Source of the DNA: Rhizoclosmatium globosum
Taxonomy: Eukaryota > Chytridiomycota > Chytridiomycetes > Chytridiales > Chytriomycetaceae
Direction: 5' to 3'
Length of the DNA stretch: 64,000 nucleotides
NCBI GenBank assembly: GCA_002104985.1
Contig: MCGO01000002.1
Location: forward strand, 806,001-870,000
The notes beneath the pieces are model-generated. The model was not told where the DNA came from, ran no database searches, and saw only the letters and a list, made by a program, of their open reading frames with translations. How positions within the stretch are numbered: the stretch's first letter is position 1; every line of letters starts with the position of its first letter. Made by a program: the position numbers and the translations under genes. This document shows, in pieces, positions 23,475 to 34,686 of this stretch.

Positions 23475-24194
23475 TTAAATGCATATAATCAAGAGGGTAT
23501 CATCTTCTCCATTGTTTTTGTTTGAATCTTCACATTCAAGTTGATGAACCAAGCCTCTTCTCCATGCCAGCCGACATTCCCTTGCCCACGATGCTATTCG
23601 AAAAACTATCCGAAATGCAATGAAATTCATTACAAGCGACATTGAAATGATGATGAAAACGAAAACAATGCCCACCAATATTAAATTGGAGTCAACATTA
23701 GCACTTGCAGCTTGTCCAATGTCGTACATATTAAAGGCTTTGACGCCAAAGGCAATGATGAAGCGCACAAGGAGAAAATAGCCAAGCACTGTTATCCATT
23801 CAGGAATCATTCGGTAGAACGCAATGAATCCAAAAAAGCTAAATAGAAAACAAGAAACGAGATCCAAGATCTGATATATGGCTGAATAATTCCATGTTAT
23901 ATGTGTAAACCCCCCAGTTTGAACAACAAGGTTCAGGAGCTGGAGAAGTGGATGGATCAGGAGATATCTTTGGAACAAGTCCTTCACAGATAAATTGAGG
24001 AATGATGGATCTGACGGCATTGAGGGATGGAGGAGAGCGGAAGAAGGTATTGGTTCAGCATCTTTAAACTCCGACCAAGTCTAAAAGAATGACATGAGTT
24101 CAAGAACTTTTATAGGGAGCCATTGTGAAATTCGTGGTTGGAGGGAACCTACCGGAAAGGGCGGCAACACTCTAGTGAGCTTCTGAGGCAGCAT
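23475..24194 (-). CDS. Four-helix membrane protein, array copy 2
   Basis: This is the closest relative of copy 1. Exon 1 (24194-24153) encodes MLPQKLTRVLPPFP, the intron spans 24152-24081, and exon 2 begins TWSEFKDAEPIPSS. HPSMPSDPSFLNL and FYRMIPEWITVLGYFLLVRF are identical to copy 1, while the loops between helices 1 and 2 (QTGGFTHITWNYSA) and between helices 3 and 4 differ. The end reads DDTLLIICI, keeping the acidic dileucine pattern and the Cys. The frame is intact throughout, which suggests selection on the product. Confidence 0.8.
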
Positions 24195-24280
24195 TTAATT
24201 TTGGGGGGGAAAGTAGATCCGTGGCTGGCTTGACGACTTCAACCCCATAACCTTTTTCCTGTTTGTCATTCTATGTTCGA

Positions 24281-24414
24281 AAGAAGTATCGTCAGCCAGA
24301 GTGGTGCAAATAAGTATCGTAAGCCAAAGTGGTGCAAATAAGTATCGTAAGCCAAAACAGTGCAAAGAAGTATCGTAAGCCAAAGCGGCAAGAAGCATCG
24401 TAAGCCAAAAGTGA
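24281..24414. repeat. Minisatellite, about 5 units of roughly 28 bp
   Basis: The unit reads about AAGTATCGTAAGCCAAAGTG then GTGCAAAT and is repeated five times with small changes and one shortened unit. It begins 87 bp upstream of the start of array copy 2, in its promoter region. A single related block (AGCATCATCAGCCACAGTAG) occurs near 22870 upstream of copy 1. Units directly abut with no unique spacers, so it is not a CRISPR array. Confidence 0.85.
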
Positions 24415-24607
24415 TGCCTATCTTAAAGTTGGATGTGGATCATTCTAGCAAACAATTCAGAATTTGTCTCATCGTATGGCTGCCACTGCCTTAACAAGCA
24501 GTCTCAGCCTGAGTTGTATTTTGAGGAGTTTCAATGATGAGAACAGTAAGAAAGGCCCCCACAAGAAGCATACAAATTGAGTGACGAAACACATAGTTTT
24601 GATGACT

Positions 24608-25446
24608 TTATGTACATATTATTAGAGGTTGCTCGTCATTTTCCTGCTGCACTCCAATGCTATCTCGTGCTTGGGAATCCTCCGATTCATCGTCTGCCGC
24701 ATAAACTCCGCGCTTCCATATTCGCCGACATTCTCTCGCCCATTCTTCTATTCGAAAGACGATTCTGAACGCAATAATATTCATTGCGACAGTCACGCCA
24801 ACAACTCCCACAACGATGAGGATGAGAGCCACAACTAGACCAATTTCGACGCTTATATCAATTTCAACTCCCACTGTATACAGGACGTATGCTTTGACTA
24901 TGAATCCTGCGACACAACGGACCAGTAAGAAGTATCCGAGAACGGTGATCCACTCAGGGATCATACGATAGAATGCAATATATCCGAATATGCTGAAGAT
25001 GATTGAAGAGATGATGTCTATCACTTCGTAAATGGTTGATAGACTCCAATCCCAGTAGTCATTCACCAACGCTGAGCCGATGACGATGTTGAGAACTTGC
25101 AATAAAGGATGAAATATGAGGTATCGTTTGAACAAGTCCTTCACTGGCAGATCCAGGAAGGAAGGGTCCGACGGCATAGACGGGTGCAGGAGGACTGAGG
25201 AGGGTATCGGTTCTGCGTCTTTGAATTGTGACCATGTCTATAAGTACTAATTGTAAGCTCTCTATTACAAGAAGAGTGTAGTGTGAGAGAGTGTGAGAGG
25301 AGAGTATGGTAAAGGGGAGATTCGTGGGTCAAAGCTAAAATTGGAGGGCTTCAACACTATCTCATCCAAGACTGTGCGATATTGACAGAGTTAGGAAGGA
25401 CGCTCACAGGTAACGGAGGAAGTGTCCAAGATGCTCTGCTTAGCAT
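24608..25446 (-). CDS. Four-helix membrane protein, array copy 3
   Basis: This is the third member of the family. The usual start codon has changed, but an in-frame ATG upstream gives MLSRASWTLPPLP (25446-25408), followed by a 170 bp intron (25407-25238) and exon 2 from TWSQFKDAEPIPSS. The core blocks DPSFLDLPVKDLF, FYRMIPEWITVLGYFLLVR and NIIAFRIVFRIEEWARECR are kept. The second half of the protein has a more hydrophobic, Val-rich third loop and a longer tail (AADDESEDSQ) ending in DEQPLIICT. It is closer to copy 4 than to copies 1 and 2. Confidence 0.8.
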
Positions 25447-25630
25447 AACGGACAAAGCTCGGCTGAATGTTTGCCGTTCGTAAGAATTTTGGGAGTCTTT
25501 TTTCCAAAAGCAAGCGCCCAGCCACAAAACTAAATCTGAGTCCGAAATGAATTATTATGCAAAAAGCCTCTTCATTCATCCAGACTGAATCACAAAGTCA
25601 TCAATAGCATGTCGAAGGAGTATTATTTGT

Positions 25631-27354
25631 CTAAACACTTGCTAAACCCTTCAAACAAGCGTCGCTGCTCGTTATAAAAGCGGTATACTGGGTATAAAAC
25701 TCGTGTAGATACGAGATAAGCTCTTTGGATGCAGAATGGTCCGTCTCAAACCGGTCCTCGCACAAAACTATCCATCGTCCACCAGGAGACATCGCCATTG
25801 ACACCAAATTGCCCGCCACAGAGCCTCTTTCCAACGCCTGACAAAGCTCCCAATCTTTAAATTCCCAAACACACTTATCGCCCAACGAAACAAAAAACTC
25901 TCCATTCTCAGCCAAAAACAGGGATTTGACAGATCCTGAATTCGCGGTTAATAATTCCAACAGGCTTGGTCGAATGTTTGCGGCTTCAAACGTCCCATCC
26001 TTGTTGATGACAACGTATGGACGAGTTGCAGTTGATTGATCCTTGATGCCAAAAGCGAAAATTGAATCGTGCTTGATTAAGGTCGCAATTGAAGGTTCAA
26101 GGTTTCCTGTCCAAACGTGGTTTGGAACACCCTGTTGTCCAGCTCGCACACACCAAGTCCATCGGACGCCAATAGTATTGAATCAATGATTTGTGCATTT
26201 GCTTTGAATTTCTGCAGTCGTTTATGCAGCCTGATGGATTTAATTCCACTATGAAATATTTGATCCCGATTCCACTTGAATCCAGGTCCCGGATTTGCCA
26301 CCAAAAAGACGCCATCATTTCCTTCCGTTCCAGTCAAAAGAACGTTGATGTGAAATCCCGGGCCTTTTATCTCTTGTATGCTCTTTTCTGAGACTTGCTG
26401 GAACAACCGTTTCCCTTTTCTAGATACAAAGATCCAGCCCAGCACTCCCTCACTTTCAATTCGTACAAATGCGTCTCCGTGTTCGCCAGTCACCATACAA
26501 AACGTTTTAACAAATTCGTCGCGGCGAATACTTTTGCCGACTTCTCGACTTTCGTAATCTGGCCAATAACGAATCTTCACTTTCTTTGTGGAGCATCGAA
26601 ACACCCATGGAGCGATTGGATGCACCATTCCAACTTCCTCCAGCACAATATTCCCGTTTTCGGCAACAACAGGAACCCAATACTCAGCTCCCTCCAACTT
26701 GACAAAAATTACTCCTCGCGTCAGCGTTACTTTCAAGTTTGCTGATATCACTTGTCCGGTGCGTAACCCTCCCTCCTCATCATCATTGACAACCAACCCA
26801 AAATCCAACGTTGGTGCGCGATGCAACGAAACAGCCCGTTTGACGCGATACACCCACAACCCTTCCTCACTTTTTGGCTCCCCAGATTCCAAAGCCTCCC
26901 GCTTCCGTTTCCCAATGAAAGTCTTCACCTCCCGCATCACGTTTCTCAAGTTCAAGTTCGGGACGACGGACGTGTTTGAAAGGACGAGGTTCGTGGACGG
27001 GCTCTTTGTCGACATTCCAAACCATTCTGTGATGCGTGATCGTTCGTAGGTGATTCCGTCGGAGGCGACGACGGGGTCGCGGAGGGTTCGCATTGTGATT
27101 GGGCATTTGAAGTTTGTTTTTAGGGCGGTGAATTCGTCTGGATCGGAGTCGTTTGAGTTTTCAGAGTCTGAGTGCGTTGGTGTGGATGGGGTTGGGGTTG
27201 GGGAGGGGTGGTCTGGTTGCTGGTTCAGGGCTTCGTTGGCTGCACATTCGAGAAGCTGTTGTTGGTAGAGAGTGTACGTGTCGGTTGGAGGAAGGACTCC
27301 AGGTGGATATGATGCGTATTCAATTGCGTCTGATTCGTCGGAATCTGACCACAT
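25631..27354 (-). CDS. U-box protein (putative E3 ubiquitin ligase) with one frame break
   Basis: Residues about 80-145 form a U-box (FKCPITMRTLRDPVVASDGI, then TYERSRITEW), the E2-binding fold of ubiquitin ligases. A Ser/Pro/Asp-rich amino terminus precedes it. After a basic linker come beta-rich segments, one of which (VGKSIRRDEFVKTFCMV ... GWIFVSRKGKRLF) resembles a bacterial-type SH3 fold, then a propeller-like region with FLVANPGPGFKW, SLFLAENGEFFVSLGDK and SMSPGGRW-like repeats. The main frame ends at 26077 and the protein continues in another frame from about 26140 to 25631; one base appears lost near 26130. No intron fits there. It lies inside the array of membrane proteins and is on the same strand. 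The combination is not one I can name. Confidence 0.7.
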
Positions 27355-27561
27355 TTGACGTGAGGGTTGTTGTTGAATAGGTGGTCAAAAAACAAAAAGA
27401 AAACTGGGTTGCGAAGCATTTGCTCGCTATCATCCCACATTGACTGATTATTCAAAACGTTGATAGCTGCTTAAAGTATATCGCAGTGGTTGTCAAACTA
27501 AAAACAAGTACCGAAAAATGAGGACAATAATTCATGGTATTCGAAAGACGTTTGCAATTCA

Positions 27562-28317
27562 TTATGTACATAATATTAAAGGGTGCTCATCCTCATATTC
27601 CCCCCGAACTGTGTCGCTTTGCCGTGCTTGGACCTCCACAGATTCATCGCCAGGGGAATACACTCCGCGTTTCCATATTCGACGACACTCCCTCGCCCAC
27701 TTTTCTATTCGAAAGACGATTCTGAACGCAATAAAATTCGCGACCATCGATAATCCAATAACCCCAAGGACGATGAGAACAATAAAGACAATAAGAATAA
27801 CTTCCGCATCCACCTGGATTCCCACAACCACTGAATACAGTACATATACTTTGACTCCAAATGCTGCTGTAAAGCGTAGCAATAGAAAGTACCCGAGAAC
27901 GGTTATCCATTCTGGAATCATGCGATAGAATGCAATGTATCCAAACAAGCTGAAGAAAATCGACAGTATAAAGTCGACAAGTTCGTAAATAGTCAGAACG
28001 TCCCAGTCCCAATAGTTCTTGATGAAGATTGACCCGATGATTACGTGGGCTAGTTGCAGGGACGGGTGTATAATGAGGTATCGCTGGAATAGGTCCTTCA
28101 CTGGCAGATCCAAGAAGGATGGATCTGACGGCATGGACGGATGTAGGAGGACGGCGGCTGGTATTGGTTCGGCGTCTTTGAATTGAGACCATGTCTGTTG
28201 AGGATGCCAAGCGATGAGAAAAAGGAGACGGTAAGGTGGACCGTAAGTGGACAGAAGTTTACGTCCAATTAAAGGCGAAGGATGGATATAGCTACTCACA
28301 GGTAATGGAGGCAGCAT
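27562..28317 (-). CDS. Four-helix membrane protein, array copy 4
   Basis: This is the fourth copy, separated from the others by the U-box gene. Exon 1 (28317-28300) is minimal, MLPPLP; the intron is 28299-28195; exon 2 starts TWSQFKDAEPIPAA. The conserved blocks HPSMPSDPSFLDL, PVKDLFQRYLI, FYRMIPEWITVLGYFLLLRF and NFIAFRIVFRIEKWARECR are present, and helix 4 is preceded by a long run of Ile/Val. The tail ends DEHPLILCT, again [DE]xxxL[LI] followed by Cys. The gene is divergent from the AP-1 accessory-like gene with 171 bp between starts. Confidence 0.8.
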   Translation of the reverse strand: MLPPLPVSSYIHPSPLIGRKLLSTYGPPYRLLFLIAWHPQQTWSQFKDAEPIPAAVLLHPSMPSDPSFLDLPVKDLFQRYLIIHPSLQLAHVIIGSIFIKNYWDWDVLTIYELVDFILSIFFSLFGYIAFYRMIPEWITVLGYFLLLRFTAAFGVKVYVLYSVVVGIQVDAEVILIVFIVLIVLGVIGLSMVANFIAFRIVFRIEKWARECRRIWKRGVYSPGDESVEVQARQSDTVRGEYEDEHPLILCT

Positions 28318-28488
28318 GCAAAAGACGTAGACAATTGTTGCTTACGTTCGCAAGAATTTTGTTGTTTGATGTGTCTACGAAGCTGCAGGCAAAAGTCCGA
28401 CTACTGCGACTCATCTATTTAATAGCATATTTTCATGTAAAGTAGACCGCCACTTATCATTTAATTATTCCTTATTATTTCTTCGACA

Positions 28489-29939
28489 ATGTCTGATCCC
28501 AACCTCAACCCATGGGGAACATCATCCAATCCAGCGATTGTTCCGTCTCCTGAGCCTGAGGCACCGATTTCTTCGGAAACTCCAGTCGTGGACGTCGAGC
28601 CAGTAGCAGCTTTCGAAGTGGAAGCCGAAGTCCACGTCGAAGCACAAATTGAAGCCGAAGTCACGACAGAACCGCAAACCACGGCGACAACAGACGCGCC
28701 AGTTCCTGATGAACCAGTGCAAGCCGAACCAGTGGAGACTAACGTTTTCGAGGCTTCTGAGGCGGCGCAAAGTAACGCTCAAGTTGTTGAGGCAGAGGCA
28801 ACCGACGACTTTGACGACTTTGGCGGGTTCTCGACTGATCAAACGAGCGCGGCTGTTTCTTCTTCGAACCCTGTTCCTGCTTCATCGACTGAAGCTGAGG
28901 TTGTTGGCGATCGAGTGATGCGCGTGTTGGTTCGTTGTTGTTTTTTGGTTGTTGTTGTTTGATTGGGACACTGTCAACTCGCACTGACATCTATCTGACC
29001 CATAAACCAGTCGTCTTTGCTCGCGAATCAGCACCAGGCCGCGAAGCTTCTTTCGCTTCAGTTTTCAAATGCGTTGGCCCAGTCGGTTCCTCTTCCGCCG
29101 CTTCCAACGCCCGAGTTTGATGGTTCGCTCTTGGTTGCGCTCGACGATCCTTTGGTTCCGGCTGAGAAGCAGGTTTTTGTGCCTAACACGCAGTTTCAAG
29201 ACAAGGAGTGGTGCGTTCACTTGGGGACTTTGGAGTACTCGAAGTCTGATATCCACTTTTTAGGTACGCCACTTGGAAGTCTGTGGCTATTGACCAGACT
29301 TACTCGGACAATGTGATCCATAACTTCCGTTGGAAAAAGTCTCATATGCGTTCGGAGCTGTTGAAGGCAATGGATATGAATGAAGAGGTGAATCTTTGTC
29401 GCAACATCGTACGCGTTATTCGCTCGCTAATCACTTGTTTAGGCACTTCTTGCCGATATTACAGTGTCTGCTGATGCAGCTGCTCCAGTCGCGTCTGGCC
29501 CTGCATCAACTGACCCTCAGGCCACTGCAATTGCTCAAACCGCTGCCCCAGCAAACCCTGCTGATCAAAAGCAGTTTGATATCGATGAAGCCAAAAACTT
29601 TGTCTTGTCACTGAAGGTATGTTGATACAATTACTGTTCGTCCAGTAACGTTACTCCTTTCTTGTTCTTCAAACACTTACTGACTGGCGAATGACAGATG
29701 ATATTCGTAAAATGTCTACTGCCGAATTGACAACTCTTCTGCAAAGTCTTGCGGCCGCTCAGGTCAAAATGCAGGAACAATCAAACCATTGGCTTGACGC
29801 AAAGGAGCAGCTTCTTATGGACGCTGAAATGCACAACAAGATGATTTCTTCTCTTGTGCAGTATGCGACACAAGCCAAGAGTTCTCCTCGTTCGACAGGA
29901 AAGGGATTCTTTGGCGGTGGTGCAAAGAAGAAGAAGTGA
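28489..29939 (+). CDS. Clathrin/AP-1 accessory-like protein (Laa2/aftiphilin type, tentative)
   Basis: The acidic, Glu/Ala/Val-rich amino terminus carries FDDFGGF, the short motif bound by the gamma-ear of AP-1 and GGA adaptors. Later exons encode a helical region (SSLLANQHQAAKLLS, EWYATWKSVAIDQTYSDN, HNFRWKKSHMRSELLKAMD) and a conserved end (MSTAELTTLLQSL, HWLDAKEQLLMDAEMHNKMI, then a KKKK tail). Introns are at 28915-29010, 29211-29263 and 29388-29442. A fourth, starting at about 29617 and ending near 29699, does not keep the frame as read, so one base or a microexon is missing. I considered clathrin light chain, but its heavy-chain-binding region is absent. The family name is a judgement from motif and layout. 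Confidence 0.55.
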
Positions 29940-30010
29940 TGTTCCACAGTCTTGACTAATAAAGTGTTGATTCGTCTTCTCTCTAAAGAATACCTAGTTT
30001 GCCAATCTCA

Positions 30011-31495
30011 ATGAGAAATATTCTTTCCCTGTCCGAATTCAATTCAACCAGAACCCGTCCAACAATGACATTGACGCCATTCTCGCCGACAGTCCAGGCC
30101 AGCGCCAACACAGACATTCTTCATCCCCCGAGTGGCCCACGCGGCGCCAAACGGAGCTTGTCGACGGCGGAACTCGGCAGCGACAACGAAGAAAACACTG
30201 AGATTGAGATTGAGAACCACACGCACGACACGACTCTCGCGACTCTCGACACAGACACAGACACAGACACGAAACACACAAAACACAGATCAGCAAAACC
30301 ATTTCGGACGGAAGAGTCCGGTCCACTTCGCCTCGATGGTTGCGCGCCGTCTCGTTGCACTCCGCTCAGGCTGACTGCCTCGCCCTCGTCCCAGGATCCG
30401 GCGCTGGACCCGCCTGTCGCGTCTGCCTCTTCTTTGCCTATAGAAACCAACGCTGACGATGTGAGTGAGGGATTGGACGTGTCCGTCAATCACGAGGCTG
30501 ACTTGAGTGTGTCGAATGTTGTTGATGAGATTGAAGACGACAACGAGGGCATCGAGCCTGAGCTGGATGCTTTGGAATATGCCGTATACCAAGAAGACGA
30601 AATCACTGCTGAGAATGAGGAAAGCGATGACAGTGTCTCCGAAAAGAAACCTTTGTTCCATGAGTTGCCTCTGCCGTTGCTCCATCCCATCCCTGACGAA
30701 TGCGGCCCGATGTCGATGATATTTTGGAATTGTTGAAGATTCCAGTTTCCCCGTTGCAACAAGTGGGTTTCTTGTTGGGTTGTGATAATAATGTCTTATA
30801 CTCGTTTACCAGCATGAATCCACTCGACGTGATCCCACTAAGTTTCCGTCCGGAATATGATCATCCCTGCAACACCAACTGAATGTTACTTGATGGGTAT
30901 GTCCGATTTTCCTCTTTCGTTTGTCCGACAAACTAAATCCAAAAACACACAACAGGTCCAACAAAACCGTCCGAAAAAGTCAGTCACAATCCAAACACCA
31001 CCTCCGTCTTCGCGTACAATAAGCCCCAACATCATGACAAATCCTCCCCTAGAACGTACGCAACCGTCTCGCTCTCAAACTCCAACCAGAAACCACGTGT
31101 CCCCAAACGCGGTACAACAACAACTCTTCAACTTTGAGCAACACCAAACTCAACCAATCCCTGATACCGTCGACTCACCATACGAACTGCATCGCCGCGC
31201 AAGTGTCGGTGGATTCGTGATGGAAATTTCTCGGCGCGATTTGTTTGGTCACACCCTTCCTACAACCCACCGCCCCATCAGCCCCTCTACAATCCATACA
31301 CGCATTCATGGGGCTCAGAGTCCCTTGTTTGGACGCACCTCTGTGGTGTTTGGAGCTGAACAAGGTCGTTTGAGTCGGAGTGTGACACCTTTACCGATTT
31401 CTAGAATCGCGGAGCTTGGAGGTAGACGGAGGAGTAGTTTTATGACTGTGGAAGGGTTTGGGGAAATGCTGTCGAATGAGGATGAGAGGTTGTGA
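30011..31495 (+). CDS. Disordered acidic protein of unknown function, frame broken
   Basis: No family is recognised. From the ATG at 30011 the protein is Thr/Asp/Glu-rich (SELGSDNEEN-like and DTDTDTDTK tracts) and leads to HELPLPLLHPIPDE. The frame then shifts at about 30697, where losing one A would explain the step to RPDVDDILELLKIPVSPLQQ. An intron probably follows (GTGGGT at 30761 to CAG at 30810), and a second near 30898-30955. The last frame encodes a Gln/Pro/Ser-rich region and a more ordered end with RRASVGGFVMEISRRDLFGH and RRRSSFMTVEGFGEML. Possible phosphorylation sites (RRxS) are visible. A polyadenylation signal AATAAA is at about 31513. Confidence 0.45.
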
Positions 31496-31737
31496 AAAGT
31501 ATTTGGATGCGGAATAAATAGAATTTTGTTAAGGAATTTGTGAATGAGATGACGAGGTGTTTATAATGATTGACGCGTTCTGGTCATTGTTGCTGGCATA
31601 AGCCTGTTTTAATATTGTAATGAACGGAACAATTAAAATCCGAATTGCGAAAATTTGAAGTTAAATTGATTTATTCAACTATTTAATACAGATAATCTAC
31701 ATATCGTTGATGAATACGGAAAGAGGCAGAGTTACAT

Positions 31738-33344
31738 CTAGTTCTTCGCGGCGCCAGTCTCTTGGTCTCTCTTCTCCTCACCGAAAACCTCACCAATCTC
31801 CTCAAGGGAAAGTCCCTTGGTCTCCTTAATCATAGTCCAGGACCAGACAAACATGATGGCACAGAAGAGAAGAAGATCCAGTAGACACTTGGACCCTTGT
31901 TCAAGGCACTGAACACTTGTGGGAAAGCGTAGGCAATGATGGTGTTCCAGATCCAGTTGGTCATAGTACCGATACCAGTACCCTTGGAACGGACACGGAG
32001 AGGGAAGATTTCAGCCTGGTAAGACCAAACAACTGGACCCCAAGTAGTGGCGAAGGAGATCAAGAAATGTAGACAGAGATAATGGCACCCCAGGCAAGTG
32101 GCTGGTTAGACTTGGAAAGCTGGAAGAAAGTGAAGACTCCGGCGTGACCGATGGCCATTCCGAGGGCTCCCCAGAGCAACAAGGTCTTTCTACCGAAACG
32201 GTCGACAGCCCACATACCAGGGAAGGTGGCAATGAAGTTGATGAACGCGTTGGCAAGTGGGAAAGCAATCTTGGTGTCAGCAGAGGCGAAACCCATGGCG
32301 TTGAAATATCCTTGGAGTAGTACAAGATGACGTTGATACCAGTGAGTTGTGGAGGGACTGGTTGACGATGGCAATGACGGTACGCTTTCCAATTGATCCA
32401 CGGAACATTTCACCCCAGGTGGAGTCGCCCAAGCTCTTGTCAAAGTCAACACCGTCCTGGATTTCCTTCATCTCGGCAACAACTTCGTGGTGGTTAACGT
32501 CGAGACCACGGAGCTTTGAGATAACCTGGACAGCCTGCTCGTGGAGACCCTTCTCGGCCAACCAACGTGGAGACTCTGGAATGAAGGAGACAAGGAGAAC
32601 AAGGAGGATGGATGGAACAATTTGCATTCCGAGGGCAAGACGCCATTGAGTGAAGTTCAAGTCGTCGACAGCCTTGATAATGATAGAGTTGATGGCGGTG
32701 CAATGAAGATACCGAAAGTAATCATGAGCTGGTAAACAGTAGTCCTATTGATCAGAAGTTAATTTAAACGCGGTAGTTTGATGTTAACACTTACAAGGCA
32801 CCACGAGTGGCAGCTGGAGCAGTCTCGGCAATGTACATTGGGACGACCATGGAAGCAGTACCGATGGCAAGACCAGAAACGACACGACCAATCAAAAGAG
32901 GTCCGAGAGTGGAAGAAATACATTGAACAAGACCACCGATGGCGAACAAGATACCAGAGATGATGATGGATCTCTTACGACCAAGTCTGTCACAGACAAC
33001 GGAGAAGATGGCCGCACCAATGATACAACCGAACAAGAAGGTGGAAGTAATCCAGGACTCCAAGTCGGCCTGGTTGTCAGCATCGATGGTCTTTCCGTCA
33101 TCGCCGTAGATTGGGTTTCCAGTGGAATCAAGTTTGATGAGGTTGAACTGGATCTGGAAAGAGATCATGGCAAGCACTTGTCCAATGACACCGATTTCAT
33201 ACTATGAGAGGGTGAGAGACGACGTAAGCATTAGGGAATTAGAGTAGAAGATCTTTTTTAACTTACACCGAAGAGGAGACCACCGAAACCGGCAGCGAAC
33301 CCAACGATCCAGTTGTAAGTGGAAGAAGCCTCAGACTTTGTCAT
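31738..33344 (-). CDS. MFS sugar (hexose) transporter, frame broken in several places
   Basis: This is a plasma-membrane sugar transporter of the fungal Hxt/Rgt2 type. Visible motifs are GFGGLLFG then YEIGVIGQVL (helix 1), DRLGRKRSI, GRVVSGLAIGTASM with PMYIAE, SFIPESPRWL, the DRFGRKTLLLWG repeat, and PVVWSYQAEIFPLRVRSKG. Introns lie near 33267-33204 and 32794-32741. The codon choice is strongly biased, as in highly expressed genes. Five apparent one-base losses, near 32699, 32349, 32304, 32065 and 31868, each switch the frame inside an otherwise perfect transporter. Because the residues on either side are conserved, error or a very recent loss is more likely than old decay. Confidence 0.85.
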
Positions 33345-34686
33345 TTTTGTGTTTTTTGTTTGAGATTGAATGTGTCCAAACGCCAGATTTGGGTCCGCCT
33401 TATATCCCTTCCCGGTGGCTAAGGGTGGGGAATATCGTTAAATAGGAAAATTTTCGACCTTGCGTCACTGGCTGATTTAACGATTTAACGCAGGATGAGG
33501 CATTGTGTGTCTTGTGCTATGTTTGAGTGTCCTTGGCTTACCCATCGTGTAAGCGCAGGTAGGCGTCATATGACTTGTGTCATCATCCTTGCCGTCACTC
33601 GTGATTCAAGCATTCAGATTGAATCGGGACGGAACGGGTGGCACGCTATCACTTAAAAAATTAGATTGTATCCATGACTCAAAAAATCAGGTGCCTGGAG
33701 TGAGTGTGGAAACGACACCGAGCACACAACTGGCTAGCATCCATCTTCAATGCAGAATGTCCAACGTGATGGGCTTGTTTACCCTAAATTTGTTGTTAAA
33801 TCACCTCTATCGCACGTTATCTTTGGACCTCCTTGCATCACCGCCTATTGTCCTGCACTCCAAAAACGTGTTGTCATTTAACCAAAGCAGGTACCCTTGA
33901 AGCACCATCAACTTTTCCTGTTCTGCAAACAGTCGTTCGATTTCATTCTGCAATCCAGTGAGAGATCTCAATTGTCTGTTTTTTGTTTGGTGTGTATTGG
34001 TCATCTAGGTATCCATGATTGATGTCACTTATTACGTCACAGTATTAATGTTAAGTCTAAGTCGGAGTCTCTTCATTGTGCCGCAAAATGAGCATTGATT
34101 AGTGTCATTGTAGTGGTCAGGACCTGAAGTGAAGTTTCGTTGTGTATGCCAACGGTGTCCCACACACTCAAAAAGGCAACCAATCGCTGTAACTCGAGCT
34201 TTATTTCAAAATATTGTATCATACGTTGCCGTCTCGTATCAAAACTAAACTGAAAGTAATAAGCCTTCCAACATTCCTTCACAGAACCTTTTCCGTGAAG
34301 ACAGCATGACAAATTGGAATACGTTAAAGAGAATTGGTTCCTATGGGATGATGTTCTGTTCAATTCATCAAATGGCATTCTTACCTTCTTCCGTCTTTAT
34401 TCGGTTCTTTTTTGATCGAACTTTACTTCAATGGTGATATTAAACCGGGAATTCATCTCCATAATTTAGAGAATGAGTACGCGTTTCTTCTGACACTCTG
34501 CATGTAGCTCGTGTTGGGCCCGTCTGGTTCTAATTGAAATTAGGCTAATAGAGAAGCAACCCTGTCCAAAATCACTTGACTTATAAGTACAGGGAATCAC
34601 ACAATTCGAAATCAATCAAAGTGGCAATTTGCGACAATAAATACGTGAAGATTCCGAGTTTCGGAATCACCAGAACTTCACCAAAA
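33345..34686. other. Long intergenic region with promoter of the sugar transporter
   Basis: About 1.3 kb. A TATA-like ATATAAGG on the minus strand near 33400 lies about 60 bp upstream of the transporter start. Weak minus-strand open frames at 33807-34004 and 34073-34378 (the latter about 100 residues, from MPFDELNRTS) have no recognisable domain and may be spurious or form a small gene. Otherwise I see nothing in it. Confidence 0.4.

Noticed and set aside
24281..24414. Possible CRISPR array
   Set aside because: The repeats abut without unique spacers and the genome is eukaryotic; it is a minisatellite.
28489..29939. Clathrin light chain
   Set aside because: The acidic start and DDFGGF motif tempted this call, but the heavy-chain-binding coiled coil is absent and the carboxyl half fits an AP-1 accessory protein better.
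30039..30489. Cys/Val-rich minus-strand frames near 30.2 kb
   Set aside because: They arise opposite a repeated Thr/Asp coding tract and show no exon signals.
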